Source: Orychophragmus violaceus
Lineage: Eukaryota > Streptophyta > Magnoliopsida > Brassicales > Brassicaceae
NCBI GenBank assembly: GCA_030180135.1
Contig: CM058229.1
Location: 42,063,522-42,127,521, forward strand
DNA: 64,000 nt
Direction: 5' to 3'
Under the pieces are notes generated by a model that was not told where the DNA came from, ran no database searches, and saw only the letters and a program-made list of their open reading frames with translations. Both the position numbers and the translations under genes were made by a program. Below, in pieces: positions 23,355 through 35,268 of the stretch. Numbering within the stretch: the stretch's first letter is position 1; each line of letters starts with the position of its first letter.

Positions 23355-24083
23355 TGTTGGGAATGTCCTGAAATCTATTTGTACTTACTCTGAGAGAAAG
23401 TCTTGTTGTCGAGATGAGACAATCATATGACACTAGGTACTCGTAATGCTTTGCTAGAAGCCACTTATGATCAATGAGTTTAGAACTCATTGCTAGTGTT
23501 ATATGATCCTACAGGGTCACACACCTAAGCAAACTGGACATTGAATGTGAGGTTGATCATTAGTGTAATGATCGGATGAATGCATATTTGATATGCATTC
23601 GATGTCATCTTTTCTGGGCAGTGTCGATCGACTCACTATGTGTATCGGTCGACACGGATCGACTGTGTCGATCGACACAAAGAGTGTGTCGGTTAACACA
23701 ACTCGCGGATTAGCAGATTAAATCGGTTTAATCATTAGTTAATCCCGTTGCGGTTTAAGTCGACATATATAAGATATATGGTCGACCTAAACTCGATTCT
23801 AACCTAATTGATAGCCACCAGAAACACAAAGAAACCTCTCTGGAGATAAGATCTCTGATAGGCACTAGCATCCCTGCTGTCCAGTTCTGTGTGCGTGTGG
23901 ATACCAGTAGAGGCGCAGCACTTGAGGCGCTCTAGATCTCGATTACTTGCTAAGACTTCCGCTGCTAATCACCAGGTAATCTTCAGATCTGATAGATTCA
24001 ATTACATGAACCTGTAGATCCTAGGCTCGGAATTCAGAATAGGATTGCCTAATTGGATTAGGAATCTGCTAGAAATTCCTTCA
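23355..24083 (+). repeat. 5' LTR of copy A
   Basis: 729 bp. Contains two paired-palindrome units at 23622-23699. A 6-bp-step ATATATAAGATATA-rich stretch near 23765 could be the promoter TATA region. Confidence 0.93.
23622..23699 (+). repeat. Paired-palindrome units (two) in copy A 5' LTR
   Basis: Units at 23622-23655 and 23666-23699. Each is 13 bp, 8 bp spacer, 13 bp; the two units are separated by 10 bp. Confidence 0.85.
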
Positions 24084-24084
24084 G

Positions 24085-24097
24085 TGGTATCAGAGCT
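24085..24097 (+). other. Primer binding site, initiator tRNA-Met
   Basis: TGGTATCAGAGCT lies one base after the LTR end; this is the standard plant Copia minus-strand primer site. Confidence 0.9.
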
Positions 24098-24245
24098 TTA
24101 GGGTTCCATTGAATCTGTAGCATGTTGATTAGATTAGTTGAATCTGAATCTCTGTATAGTTGATACAAGCATGCTAAAATTCGTTTTCATGAAAATCTAG
24201 CTTTTAGGTTTTTTGATTGAAAAACGATTAGGGCTTATCGCACTG

Positions 24246-24577
24246 TGTCGATCGACACCAATCCGGTATCGGTCGACACAGAAGGATAACCCGAATAGAA
24301 CTTATTCACCTGGTGTCGATCGACACAAGAGTTGTGTCGGTCGACACAGACCTCGCTAGAATGATGAATCGGTTCAGTTGGATTGGACCGGTTATCGAGC
24401 TTGGTTAATGATGGTTTAACTGCGATTGGTTTGATTAGGTTGGTGTCGACCGATGCTAGTGTAGCATCGATCGACACTGACCGGTATTCAAAACCGGATC
24501 AATTGGATTGATCGGTTATCGCGGATTGCTTTTGGTTATTCTACATCGATCGACACTATAGTATTATCGGTCGACAT
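24246..24577 (+). repeat. Paired-palindrome units (four) in copy A leader
   Basis: Units start at 24246, 24314, 24444 and 24544, all with an exact 8-bp spacer. The spacers (CAATCCGG, AAGAGTTG, TAGTGTAG, TATAGTAT) are unrelated in sequence. Confidence 0.85.
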
Positions 24578-25165
24578 CAGATTCGATGATTGGGTTATGG
24601 AACATGCAATCACAGAACCAAAGCAAGACAGATCATTTAATTATAAGAATTAAAACATAATAAAACTGAACGTTTTAAAGGTTCCGTTCCTCAATCAAAT
24701 ATCAAGTGATACTTGATGTCTTTCCAATCTTGTCGACTGTCAAGACTCGTTTCATTGAGTGATAGGCTTGCAGAGCAAGGTGTCCACAATTACATGAGTA
24801 AGGCAGGAAGTAATTGTGTTGATGGGCTTGCAGTGCAAGGCGTCAACAATTACATGACTGAAAAGATTGGTTTAACTTGACTGGGCCATCAAAATTGTTT
24901 TGGGCTCAGAGACATCAGGTGGATTTGACATAAGATGTCAGTCCACAACCAAGAGTTGTATTGGATACAACTAGCAAGGTTGTTGCTTACCTAGATAGCT
25001 GAATTTGGGTGACAGCCAGTGGCTCACTCAAGTTTAGTGAAGTATGGGTCTTGGATCATTATATTCATCTGAGGAAACATTGTTTGAATATAATGCGAGT
25101 TTTCTTAATTGTTAAGACTTCTCATTTCTTGAACATCATAACTAAACCTCCCTTGTTTTTCAGCT

Positions 25166-26044
25166 ATGTCTAGCACAAACCATCATAACAATTTCTCCCT
25201 GCGATCCGTCCTTGAGAAGGACAAGTTAAATGGATCCAACTTTCTTGAATGGTATCGGAACTTGAGAATTGTTCTCAAACAGGAGAAAAAGGACTATGTC
25301 CTTGAGAAAGTTCTCCCTAAGAAGTACCGAGCCAATGCCTGGCAGTCAGATAAGGATGCTTGGGATAAGCATTCTAATGATGCGGTGGATGTGAGTTGTC
25401 TCATGTTGGCTACCATGAACTCAGAATTGCAGAAGCAATATGAGTACGTGGAGTCGCCAAAAGAGATGATCACTGGCCTGAAAAGTATGTTTCAGGAGCA
25501 GACACGAACTCAGAGATACCAGACGGTTAGGTCTCTGATTGAGTGCAAGCTACCAATGGGCGAACCAGTTAGTCCTCATGTAATTAAGATGATGGGTTAT
25601 ATTGATAACCTGGGGAAACTGGATTGTCCCATTAGCCAAGAGTTGGCTACTGACATCATTCTACAGTCACTGCCGTCAAGCTATGATCAATTTGTTATGA
25701 ACTATAACATGAACAACTTGACGAAGACGTTGACTGAATTGCATGGGATGCTTAAGACTGCTGAACCTAACATCAAGAAGGACACCCCAGATGTCCTTAT
25801 GGTACAAAAGGGTAAAAAATTTAAGAAACTTGGTAAGAACAAAGGTGATGGCAAGACGAGCTCGATTGTGAATCCAAGCGAGTCTGGCCATGCTCCTAAG
25901 GTTAAAACCAGTCCTTCTGAAGATGTTAAGTGCCGTTATTGTAACGGTTATGGGCATTTCAAAAGAAACTGCAATAAATTCTTGGAAGATTATGAGAAGC
26001 TGAAGAAGACGTACGAGACTTCTTCTTCAGGTATTATGTTATAG
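25166..26044 (+). CDS. Copia gag polyprotein, copy A (292 aa)
   Basis: Gag forms the virus-like particle that packages element RNA. The ATG at 25166 opens MSSTNHHNNFSLRSVLEKDK, followed by the UBN2/Copia-type gag domain (GSNFLEWYRNLRIVLKQEKK, residues ~23-42, through SLPSSYDQFVMNYNM, ~168-182). A zinc knuckle CX2CX4HX4C lies at residues 256-269 (CRYCNGYGHFKRNC). The frame is unbroken and ends in a stop right after SSSGIML, so there is no gag-pol fusion as in normal Copia. The copy B protein differs at about 8 of 292 residues. An intact gag beside a ruined pol suggests gag is either recently inherited or still useful to the element. Confidence 0.9.
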   Translation: MSSTNHHNNFSLRSVLEKDKLNGSNFLEWYRNLRIVLKQEKKDYVLEKVLPKKYRANAWQSDKDAWDKHSNDAVDVSCLMLATMNSELQKQYEYVESPKEMITGLKSMFQEQTRTQRYQTVRSLIECKLPMGEPVSPHVIKMMGYIDNLGKLDCPISQELATDIILQSLPSSYDQFVMNYNMNNLTKTLTELHGMLKTAEPNIKKDTPDVLMVQKGKKFKKLGKNKGDGKTSSIVNPSESGHAPKVKTSPSEDVKCRYCNGYGHFKRNCNKFLEDYEKLKKTYETSSSGIML

Positions 26045-26612
26045 AAGTAAATGTTACTTCTTACAGTCCTACTTATTGGGTATTTGATACCAGCTGTGGT
26101 ACTCATATTTTGTGAAAATGTGCAGGGCCTGAGCAAAAGTAGGATTATGGAGAAAGGACAAGTGGATCTACGCGTGGAAATGAAGCAAGAGTTGCTGCAT
26201 TAACCGTAGGAGTATTTCATTTGTTTTTCCTTTTATGGCATGTTTTGAACTTAAAACTGCTACTATGTATCTGCTATGAGCAGTAAGATTATTTCTAATC
26301 CTTGTTTGGATATGAAAGGATATCAGTTTTCAAATTAAGAATAAGTGTTATTCATTTGATTACAGTGATATATTTTATAGTAGCAATCCATTAGAGAATG
26401 GATTTTTATGTTATAAACCAGAATGTGCCTAACTATAACATTAATATCAAACTTCTCTCTGGCATTGTCATTTTGAGCCACGTAAATGAGAAACAGATTC
26501 AGAAGCTCCATAGTGATGGGCTTTTGGGCTCATCTGATTATGAATCACAATGAGTAAAGTGAATCTTGTTTATTGGGTAAAATGACAAAGGCCCCTTTCG
26601 GAAAAAGGGTAG

Positions 26613-26646
26613 TGTCGATCGACACAAACGATGCATCGGTCGACAC
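26613..26646 (+). repeat. Paired-palindrome unit, copy A pol region
   Basis: TGTCGATCGACAC, 8 bp, CATCGGTCGACAC. The same position in copy B is occupied by the unit at 46835-46868. Confidence 0.85.
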
Positions 26647-27526
26647 AGGTCGCGAACGGGTAAAATGAAAGGGCCAGAGGCTCATTGGGCTTTATGCATA
26701 CGGATGTATATGGGCCGATGAGCAGTAATGCTAGAGGAAATTTTCAGTACTTCATTACCTTTACTGATATTTTCAGTAGGTACGGTTATGTCTTGTTAAT
26801 AAGACATAAATCAGAATCCTTTGAAAAGTTCAAAAAGGTTCCAGAATGAAGTATAGAATCAATTTGGCAAAAGAGTTGAAGCTCTATGATGAGATCATGG
26901 AGGTGAATACTTAAGTCAATAATTAAGTGATCATCTAATAGATTGTGAAAGTGTTTTACAATTCAATCTTCATGTATCGAACTTTATTAGATATGGTTCG
27001 ATCAATGATGAGTCACTTAGATCTTCCAATATCCTTCTAAGAATACACTCTAGAAATGTCTAAGTTTACATTAAATAGTGTTCCATCAAAATCAGTTACA
27101 GAGATACCACATGAGATGTGGAATGTAAATGTTTCTGATTTATTCATCATGGAGATTTGGAGTTGTGAGGCTTATATAAAACGTTTAATCTCTGATAAGC
27201 TCACACCCAAATCTGATAAGTGCTACTTCAATGGTTGTCCTAACAAAACCAAGGCATGTTGCTTTTACAACCAGTTCGAGAACAAATTGTTTGTTGCTCG
27301 GAACTATGTTTCCTTGAGAAAGACTTTCTTTCCAAGAAGAACAGTGGGAGTAAAAGTGCAACTCGAAGAAATTCGAAAAACACAGGAGACTGCTCAACCT
27401 GATGAGGAAGAGCAGCAGTTGGATCTACAAAGAGTTGTAGAACCTGCACCTGTGGTGCCTAAAGTTTATAAAGGACTTGGTGAATGTATATTCGATATAC
27501 ATTGAAAAGGCGAGTTTCTATAGAAG

Positions 27527-27560
27527 TGTCGATCGACGCAAAAGTTTCATCGATCGACAC
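27527..27560 (+). repeat. Paired-palindrome unit, copy A after integrase remnant
   Basis: TGTCGATCGACGC, 8 bp, CATCGATCGACAC. Counterpart in copy B at 45922-45955. Confidence 0.85.
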
Positions 27561-28630
27561 AGGTCGCGAACCAAAATATTTTGGTTTATGATTTAATTAA
27601 CTACGGTTTAAATCTTGGTTAATTAGATCGTGGTAAAAGTCTACATATGAGATATGTGTGTGACTTTTAACACAAGACTGAAGCTCGTAGATCCAATAGG
27701 ATCCGTCACGAACCCGAGAAATGGGGATTTCTCGTAACCAATTGCCGTGATCTACTGATCATTGAAAGTGACGGGCCTGCGAAATTTGAAGAAGCAATGA
27801 TGGGCCTTGACTCCGAAAGTGGCTAAAAGCCGCTGAATCCGAAAATGGTTATATTCAGATATACAAAGCTAGGTTGGTGGCAAAAGGTTTCAAGCAAATT
27901 CATGGTATTGACTGTGAAGAAACCTATTCCCAGACACCATGCTTATGTCCATTCGGATTCTCCTAGCAACCGCCACTCATAATGGTTATGAGATCTGGCA
28001 GATGGATGTGAAAACAGTTTTCCTTAATGGAATTCTAGAAAAGAATGTGTGCATGACATAATCTGAAGTTTTCATTGATCCTAATGAAGCTAGGAAGATA
28101 TGCAAGCTTCATCGATCCATTTATGGATTGAAGCAAGCATCTCGGAGTTGGAATCTTCGTTTTGATAAAGTAATCAAAAGGTTTGATTTTATCAGAAATG
28201 AAGAGGAACCGAATGTTTACAAGAGGACTAGTGGGAGCGCAGTTACATTTCTGGTATTGTATGTTGATAACATACTACTCCTCGGAAATGAAGTTCCATT
28301 GTTTACAGTCTATTAAGACTTGATTCAAAAGGTTATTTTTCGACAAAATTAAGGGAGAAACCATATACATTCTTAGAATAAGAATCTATAGAGATAGATT
28401 GGATAAGCTAAGTGGATTATGTCAAGATACTTATGTGATAAGGCCTTGCACAGATCCAGTATGCATGATTCCAAGAAGGGGTTTTGTGCAAATGACTCTT
28501 GGTATTACTCTTAGCAAGACGCAGTGTCTTTCGACACACGCTGAGCAAGAGCGAATAAGGGTCAGACTACTGCTAAAGGCATTAGATGTCTTAAGATGTG
28601 ATCTTAATTTTAGTGGGAGTCATTGTTATT

Positions 28631-29428
28631 GATTTTAGTTATGATATGATGATTCGTATAAACATAATATGATTATGTTATTGAAATCTGACATCTGTAT
28701 TATTTAATAATGGTTATTAAATAATAGTCCCAAAGTAATTTATGACATTTTATAGGTCATCAAGTATGTGACTTGATCATGAAACCCTATAGATAATAAA
28801 TGACATAAATTATGTTGGTCCCTGGTCAAGGTTGTTAAAATGGGACATGAACAACCGCGTGAGACTAGTATGTGAGGTGACTGATGACTAAGTTTCATGG
28901 AGTCATTAATAAGAGTATTAAAGTCAATCACATAGGTATGTGTTAGAAAACACATGATCGGACATGACCCACTGATGAGAACTCTACGGGATAGTTATAT
29001 AAGTGTCATGAGAGTTTTCATTACGACTATAGAGTATAGTCCTTAGACCTGAGTTCATCATGATTTCTTACATGTGAATTGGTCCGCTTTGACCTTGTCA
29101 AACGTCAGCCGTAACTGGTGATCATAAAGACATTGATTGGGCGTATCATGAAGCGTGTGAAGGAACAGGGATGGAACAAGATGGGAATTGTCCCTCCTAT
29201 ATAACAGGAGAGAAATATCTCAGGGCCCATCGAAGATTTGATACTGAGAAAATGTGTGGCCACACTCAAACGAGGTGATTGTCAGTCGTTTGGCTTGTCA
29301 GTATGAATCGGAATTCGATGAACATGATTTTGGCTTAATAAGGATGACACGGATCTTGCCTTATGCCGGATCGAGATATAGTGACGAAGGGATTATAGGA
29401 ATAGATGATTCCAGTACAAGTGGGAGAT
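28631..29428 (+). other. 3' untranslated part of copy A
   Basis: Non-coding region between pol remnant and 3' LTR; a collinear version occurs in copy B (about 43961-44743). It ends in the polypurine tract AGTGGGAGA at 29419-29427. Confidence 0.7.
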
Positions 29429-30155
29429 TGTTGGGAATGTCCTGAAATCTATTTGTACTTACTCTGAGAGAAAGTCGTGTTGTCGAGATGAGACAATCAT
29501 ATGACACTAGGTACTCGTAATGCTTTGCTAGAAGCCACTTATGATCAATGAGTTTAGAACTCATTGCTAGTGTTATATGATCCTACAGGGTCACACACCT
29601 AAGCAAACTGGACATTGAATGTGAGGTTGATCATTAGTGTAATGATCGGATGAATGCATATTTGATATGCATTCGATGTCATCTTTTTGGGCAGTGTCGA
29701 TCGACGCACTATGTGTATCGGTCGACACGGATCGACTGTGTCGATCGACACAAAGAGTGTGTCGGTCGACACAACTCGCGGATTAGCAGATTAAATCGGT
29801 TTAATCATTAGTTAATCCCGTTGCGGTTTAAGTCGACATATATAAGATATATGGTCGACCTAAACTCGATTCTAACCTAATTGATAGCCACCAGAAACAC
29901 AAAGAAACCTCTCTGGAGATAAGATCTCTGATAGGCACTAGCATCCCTGCTGTCCAGTTCTATGTGCGTGTGGATACCAGTAGAGGCGCAGCACTTGAGC
30001 GCTCTAGATCTCGATTACTTGCTAAGACTTCCGCTGCTAATCACCAGGTAATCTTCAGATCTGATAGATTCAATTACATGAACCTGTAGATCCTAGGCTC
30101 GGAATTCAGAATAGGATTGCCTAATTGGATTAGGAATCTGCTAGAAATTCCTTCA
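29429..30155 (+). repeat. 3' LTR of copy A
   Basis: 727 bp, about seven differences from the 5' LTR. Four of these differences fall in the paired-palindrome units, where the 3' LTR has the symmetrical form (TGTCGGTCGACAC) and the 5' LTR the damaged one (TGTCGGTTAACAC). Confidence 0.93.
29695..29772 (+). repeat. Paired-palindrome units (two) in copy A 3' LTR
   Basis: Units at 29695-29728 and 29739-29772, matching those of the 5' LTR. Confidence 0.85.
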
Positions 30156-30160
30156 AACAT

Positions 30161-31608
30161 AATCTTCAGGATGTTCCACTTAGTACTTAGAATGGATGTG
30201 AGATTCTCTAGTTCTCCCCCTCGAGATAGTAACACTCCAGGTTCATCTATCTCGAATTGAATCCCACGAAGTCAACAACATACCCAACTTAGGTCATGTG
30301 TATCTTAGATTCTTTTGACCTTTGAGACTTGGGAAAATATAACGCATTAATGATTTCAAATTGCGTTCCCATAGGAAATTCGCTCTTCTAGAGCTGTCAA
30401 TAATCTTTATAAAACATGACATTGTACTCACACAAATTTCTTTCATCATCACATATTGCTACCATCATTATTTTCTCACTTCTGGTGAGGATATGATTTC
30501 TTGAAAGAAACTCATTGGGGCTCGACCTTGACCATATCCATATTCATATCCACATATACGTCTACAACTACTTATATAGCTACTCCTCAGGTATTGTTAT
30601 TACTGTGGTACTTTTCTTTTTCAAAATAAAATAAAATATAAACTCATAGTACGTCACAAACACTTTTCATGATATTGTGTCTCCAGAACAACAATATTTG
30701 CATGAAAGATAGAGCATGACTTCTATAACATCTCTATATGAGTACTTATTCACAGACTAAAAGTCTTATAATCTTATATTAACCAATCAAGATGAGTTTA
30801 TGACTATATCACATTCTGGTGATCATATATTTCTTTCGCATTAATGTTCCAAATAACATATGGATATTTTACGTCAAGCCACCAATATCCAAAACCTCAT
30901 GAAATTTGATGGCAAAACAATATTATCATGAACTTTAAACTTATAATCAAACTACACATGCTACGAGATATTTGTTTGGAGTTGATATACAAGTTAGCAA
31001 AAAGGAAAAATAGAAACTTAAATATTTTCCTTCCCAAAACAAAAGGGAATATATTGATATTTAAAAATAGAATCTTAAATATTTTCCTTAAATCAGAATC
31101 TAAAATTTCGGAAACAATTAAAACAAAAGGGAATATAGTAATATTTTAAAAATAGAAGGTTAAATCTTTTCAGAATCTAGAATTTTGAAAATACAATGAA
31201 ACAAAATATTTTACTCATAAAAAAAAAATCAAAACGTGTTCATCAAATTGATTAGAACAATAAAAAATCAAATCAAAAGCAGTATAATGATTTAAAGCTA
31301 TTGAGCACAAGCACTAATTTATAAACAATAAAATATAGAATTGAATCCATTAAGATAAACCATGAATCTATAATAAGCATAGTTTAAATACAGGATTAAA
31401 TCATGACAAATATCAATAAATTATTATTCTAGATAAGTATTGATAATCATCTCTATTATGAATAAGATCAGAGATCATAATCGTGAAGGCATAGCCTATC
31501 ATAACGATATTCAGAGAAGACATCACTTATCATCCCAGAATAAGACATAAACTAAACATAAACTAAATCTCACCTTTTCGGTGTAAGAAAATAGGAAGAG
31601 AGACTATC
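30161..31608 (-). pseudogene. Copia 5' internal region (gag side), degenerate
   Basis: This is the half of the minus-strand Copia upstream of the nested insertion. A Gly/Arg-rich stretch (GYGHGRGRAP) near 30520-30560 recalls the basic end of a Copia gag. No complete gag or integrase frame remains. The 5' leader with the primer site borders the right LTR. Confidence 0.5.
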
Positions 31609-31620
31609 GTGCTGATAACG

Positions 31621-31794
31621 TGTTGTGAATAAAAGAGAGATAGAAGAATTGGTGATATTTATTTCAATGAATGAAGGCTCCTTTATATAGGAGTACAAGA
31701 ACTTGGAGACCAAGTAAAACCTAGTGTACAAGTAATTCTAGAAGCTACTACGAGATGGGCCTTATAATGGGCATCCATCTTATTATTCATAACA
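31621..31794 (-). repeat. 5' LTR of minus-strand Copia
   Basis: 174 bp, about one mismatch to the left LTR (ATTTCAATG against ATTCCAATG). The primer binding site lies immediately inside at about 31609-31620. Confidence 0.92.
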
Positions 31795-31799
31795 GAACC

Positions 31800-33518
31800 C
31801 GATCTTAATCTTTATCAAAAAAAATATTTTACACACACACACACATATATATATTTGTTTGGGCTTGCTTGGGCTTTGTTTGCTAATAATTATGAAATTA
31901 ATTTTTAATTGATGGTTACACATATATATATTTTGTTTAATAATTTAGTAATTTTTATGTTTTAAATATTATTTATGATGATCATGAATATTATCAGCCC
32001 TAAATAAAACCAGTTACAAACGTTTTATTTTTACTATTAAAACCATTAAATATAATTTTGTAAATAATTAATAAACTATTTAAATTAATTAAAAATAAAA
32101 TTTACAAACTCAAACAACAATGGTAATCAAAATATAAAAAGTATAAAACAAAACATAAAGGATCTGGAAAACAACCGGTATTTCTGTTTATATTTATAAA
32201 AACAAACTTAAAAAATATTAGTTTAACAAACTAAACAAAAACCCATGAAAGATTATTTCATGATATAATTTTAAAAATGTTATTAAAGTTTAAGATTATT
32301 CAGCATAAAATATTATTTTGAAAACAATATGAAATCAAAAATTCAATTTTAAAAAAACATTAACGAAAACATATAGTAGAACAATATATTAACTTAGCAT
32401 TATTACACAAATTAAATGGTTATTATACCAATGGAATGACCAACAGTATCAAAAAAATAATAACAAAAATAAAAATGCTAACATCTTTATAAATTCAGAA
32501 ATATAAAATTTAAATTTTCGTAACAATTTAAAAACTTCATATTATGAAAACGTAAATATTTAAAATACTATAAACCGAGAAACAATGTCAATTTATATTT
32601 AAAAACATAAACAAAAATGATAATCAAAATAATATCCCGCGCTAAGCGCGGGTCAAAATTAATACATGCCATTTATCTATTCATGCAGTGCTTATTATAT
32701 ATAACTTTACATCAAATATATATTTCATATTTATTAATAACTTTTACATCAAATACATATTTATATTTGAGCATATGATTACTCATTTTAGCTTCATATT
32801 TATTAACTACAATAAAATTATGTCGTTTCATAACAATTTATTTACAAAACTTTATATAGTGAATTTCCCCAATATTACCTTTTGAGCAAATAATTGAAAT
32901 CCATAGCACTTATTTGGTCAATTAAAAAACTAACATGGTTAGAATATAGATTCAATAAGATCATATTTTCCATCCTATAGGTGGAAGAGTATTACTTCAA
33001 CTAAATATTTTGTTAAAAATACTTATTAAGAGGGTGAGATCAGGGACATCAATTTCTATATAGAATGATCTTTGGATACCAATATATTGTTCAAGACTAG
33101 CAAAACAAAAACCGAACACCACACATTATTTATTTACGGTTAGCCAGTTGATTGATCATTAAAATCACTACACATCTGATTGAGATTATTATTAAGAGCG
33201 ACGATGCGGTCTTAATTAAGAGTACTCCATTCAATCGCCTAAACCGACATGATCGGTATGGATGGCACTTTACAAAGTCAAGACATTAGACAGTTAAATC
33301 GGGATATCATATAGAGAGGGACATACCGGATAACGGTGAGAGATGTATTTTTTCTAAAGCTAATCTTAGACAACGGAATTCACTTGTTCGGCAACTTCGC
33401 TATCGCCGGAAAAGATTAACGAGATCTTTCTCGAAGTAAATTATTATGTTAATTATAACTTCTTTTATTAATTTTAGATTATTTGATTTCTAACTTGTAT
33501 TTGTAAAACAATTCTCAG
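31800..33518. other. AT-rich DNA between Copia and CACTA remnant
   Basis: Very AT-rich to about 32635, then a Helitron-type hairpin at 32636-32652. From 32660 on a dispersed AT-rich repeat shared with 14305-14350. 33180-33420 is less AT-rich and could belong to the CACTA element, but I recognise no protein in it. Confidence 0.4.
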
Positions 33519-33890
33519 GAAACACATAAGAGTAAGGGCCGTTTATTTGGCTTAGGAAACTTGGCGGAGATGGTCTTGACACCGCTTTCCCGCTTCCATC
33601 CCAACACCGACTCTTTTACCGAAGTCTTGAGGGAGAAAAACGAGGAAATTGCAACGGTGAGGGCGAATTAGGCGCGAATAGAAGCTCATATGCTAGCGGA
33701 ACAACAAGAAACCAACCAAAAGATAAAGGAGATGCAAGATCAGATGATGTATTTCTTCACGTTCGGTACTCTTCCGCCATGAATGACACCGGGAGAGGGA
33801 ACAAGATTGGCAAAGGGAGCGGGAACATGATTGGCACCGGGTGCGTGAACGGGAGCTTCGGGAACCGGGGGGGGGGGGAAACGAGATCCG
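33519..33890 (+). pseudogene. En/Spm-type plant transposase (Ptta) C-terminal remnant
   Basis: After an intron-like TTCTCAG acceptor, the frame reads KSKGRLFGLGNLAEMVLTPL and, further on, REKNEEIATVRAN, a stop, then EQQETNQKIKEMQDQMMYFF. The pattern (polar start, FGLGNLA, then a coiled-coil with Q/E/K) is that of the short DNA-binding protein family encoded by plant CACTA elements. Two or more stops follow. The end runs into a poly-G stretch at 33869-33878. Confidence 0.6.
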
Positions 33891-34074
33891 CACGAATGGA
33901 TTCCGATTTTATTTATTTTTAAAAACTTTTTATGGTTTTTTGAATTTTTTATATAAATTAAATTTTATGATATAAATTAGATTTTGTTAAAATTTTAATT
34001 TTAATATTAATAAAATTATAAGATAATTTACAAAATTATTTAGTATTTTAAAAAATATATATATATATATTATA

Positions 34075-34412
34075 ACCGTCAGTAATCCGTCGGTTAATAC
34101 CGGTCAGTAATCCATCCGTTTATGTCTATCGGTAAACCGTCGGTAATTATACCGGTTGGTTTATATTCGTCGGCAATCGGTTAAGTTTCATCGGTAAACC
34201 GTCGGTTACACTTTCTCAGTAAACCATCGGTAGGTCGTTTTTTCTCTTGTCGATAATTCCTCGATAAACCATCGATTTTTTTCTCGTCGATAATCCATCG
34301 GTAATTACTGACGGAAAACCGACGGATTTTAATTTCCAATGAAATAAAACGACGGATTCATTCGGTTGAGAATTCTTCGGTAAAGACTCTTTCCGACGGA
34401 TTTTATAAACGG
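34075..34412. repeat. CACTA subterminal repeats
   Basis: Roughly 15 variants of a CCGTCGGTAA-like motif (or its inverse, CCGACGGATT) occur in 340 bp, the usual transposase-binding array next to a CACTA end. Confidence 0.75.
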
Positions 34413-34854
34413 CGAAATAGTATGACCAAGAATAATATTTTGGAGTACACAGCCGAACGAAAGACGTATATAATACTTTTCTGACTATCTCATAGAGATG
34501 TGAGAAATAAGCCACATAGATAGAGCCTCGAGTAGAAACAAAAGTAGTAGCATAAGTTAGTTGGCCGATGAGGACAAGGCATAAATGAAAAAAAAAAAAA
34601 ACAAATAATACAGTGGCAAAGCACTAGACAATTAAACGAGGCGACAATATTTAAACAGCCCAATAAAATCTATTATATAATAGCAGGTGGTTCTCTCATT
34701 TTAGAGTGCCACGTCATCAGGCTTTTTTAATAAAAAAGTAAAGGGCCATCGGCCTGTTATTCAGGCCCGTAAACTGAAATGAAACCACTTACGAAACCCT
34801 AAACTTCCTTCAACCGTCAACTCACTCCAACTCATCTTCTCCGCCGTCTCTCCC

Positions 34855-35268
34855 ATGGTGATTTGCCGTAACCGTAGCCTTCTGGTATCCCATGGCCACG
34901 TTACTCACCATCAATGCAGCTTTACTCATTCGAGCATCAATTGCGCCCGTTTCGTTTCTACCCTCCCGAGCCGCTATAAATACAGACCTCACTCCAGCAG
35001 CAAATCTCCACGCATAATTCCCGAAAGAAAAAGCAAAAAACCTCGCGAATCCACATCACTAAGCAAAGTCAAAAGCAGCATCCATGTCTTCAGTCGACTT
35101 CGTCGCCATAACAGCTGTCTCGCGATCCCCTTCCAAGCTGTCGAGCTCCGTAACGATGCTTCGTTTCCTCAACGAGCTCTGTGGGATTTTGGTATTCACG
35201 CATACAAACCTCTCTTCCTATGTTATATGTTCTTAATGACGATCTTGAATATTTTGGATTTTCTATGA
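34855..35268 (+). other. Open frame near the Helitron 5' end, function unknown
   Basis: 137 codons from ATG 34855, starting MVICRNRSLLVSHGHVTHHQ, basic and Ser-rich, no recognised domain. A similar start (MANNRGLLLSHGYLNQH) is found near 54976 in the other Helitron-like element, so this is a shared 5' sequence of the family. Whether it is translated is unknown; it may only be a leader. Confidence 0.3.

Larger units (their letters stand above)
26045..28630 (+). pseudogene. Shortened Copia pol remnant, copy A
   Basis: A protease trace (FDTSCGTHIL) follows the gag stop. An integrase-core trace (FQYFITFTDIFSRYGYVLLI) lies near 26740-26820. The frame 27056-27505 gives the integrase C-terminal/linker part (NVSDLFIMEIWSCEAYIK, NKTKACCFYNQFENKLFVAR). 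Reverse transcriptase pieces are at about 27860-28316, including KQASRSWNLRFDKVIK and LYVDNILLLGNE. The catalytic YVDD reads YVDN here and also in copy B. RNase H is almost entirely lost (GITLSKTQCLSTHAEQ at 28501). Paired-palindrome units interrupt the region at 26613 and 27527. The copy cannot encode an active polymerase. Confidence 0.85.
23355..30155 (+). mobile_element. Non-autonomous Copia, copy A (6.8 kb), TSD AACAT
   Basis: LTRs at 23355-24083 and 29429-30155 (TGTTGGGAATG...TTCCTTCA) are flanked by AACAT at 23350-23354 and 30156-30160. The LTRs differ at only about 1% of positions, so insertion is recent. Inside are a tRNA-Met primer site directly after the left LTR, a long leader with four paired-palindrome units, an intact gag, a heavily shortened pol and a polypurine tract (AGTGGGAGA) before the right LTR. 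It is inserted within the minus-strand Copia. Copy B is a sister with the same layout. Confidence 0.95.
20163..31794 (-). mobile_element. Ty1/Copia element, 174-bp LTRs, TSD GAACC, split by Copia copy A
   Basis: Two direct 174-bp repeats starting TGTTGTGAATAAAAG and ending ATAACA flank the element, with GAACC at 20158-20162 and 31795-31799. The LTRs differ at about one base, so insertion is recent. Transcription runs on the minus strand, shown by the order of RNase H and reverse transcriptase, an AGGGGGAGT polypurine tract beside the left LTR and a primer site (CGTTATCAGCAC on the minus strand) beside the right LTR. Without the nested 6.8-kb element it is about 4.8 kb, a normal Copia length. 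Its coding region is broken by stops, so it probably moved using proteins made elsewhere. Confidence 0.92.
14510..32658 (+). mobile_element. Possible older Helitron split by the Copia complex
   Basis: The left side has an ATREP-like head (TATTATTAAAACAGAAGTAC near 14520), though the terminal TC is not clear. On the right is a Helitron-type hairpin (CCCGCGCT / AGCGCGGG, 32636-32652) followed by TCAAAAT, where the terminal CTAG is mutated. Between them lies an RPA1/DUF223-like gene in sense orientation and a KEG gene fragment, typical Helitron cargo. Without the Copia complex the element would be about 6.5 kb. Both termini are degenerate, so this is an inference. Confidence 0.4.

Noticed and set aside
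23517..24477. Short minus-strand frames with repeated V-D-R-H / V-S-I-D-T wording
   Set aside because: They are read-throughs of the paired-palindrome units and LTR sequence; no conserved protein.
24246..24577. CRISPR-like array of repeats with unique spacers
   Set aside because: Spacing between units is irregular, arms are palindromic and 13 bp, and this is plant nuclear DNA.
33150..33190. CACTACACATCTG as the left CACTA terminus
   Set aside because: It lacks the CACTACAAAAAA match expected from the right end TTTTTTGTAGTG, and no subterminal repeats follow.
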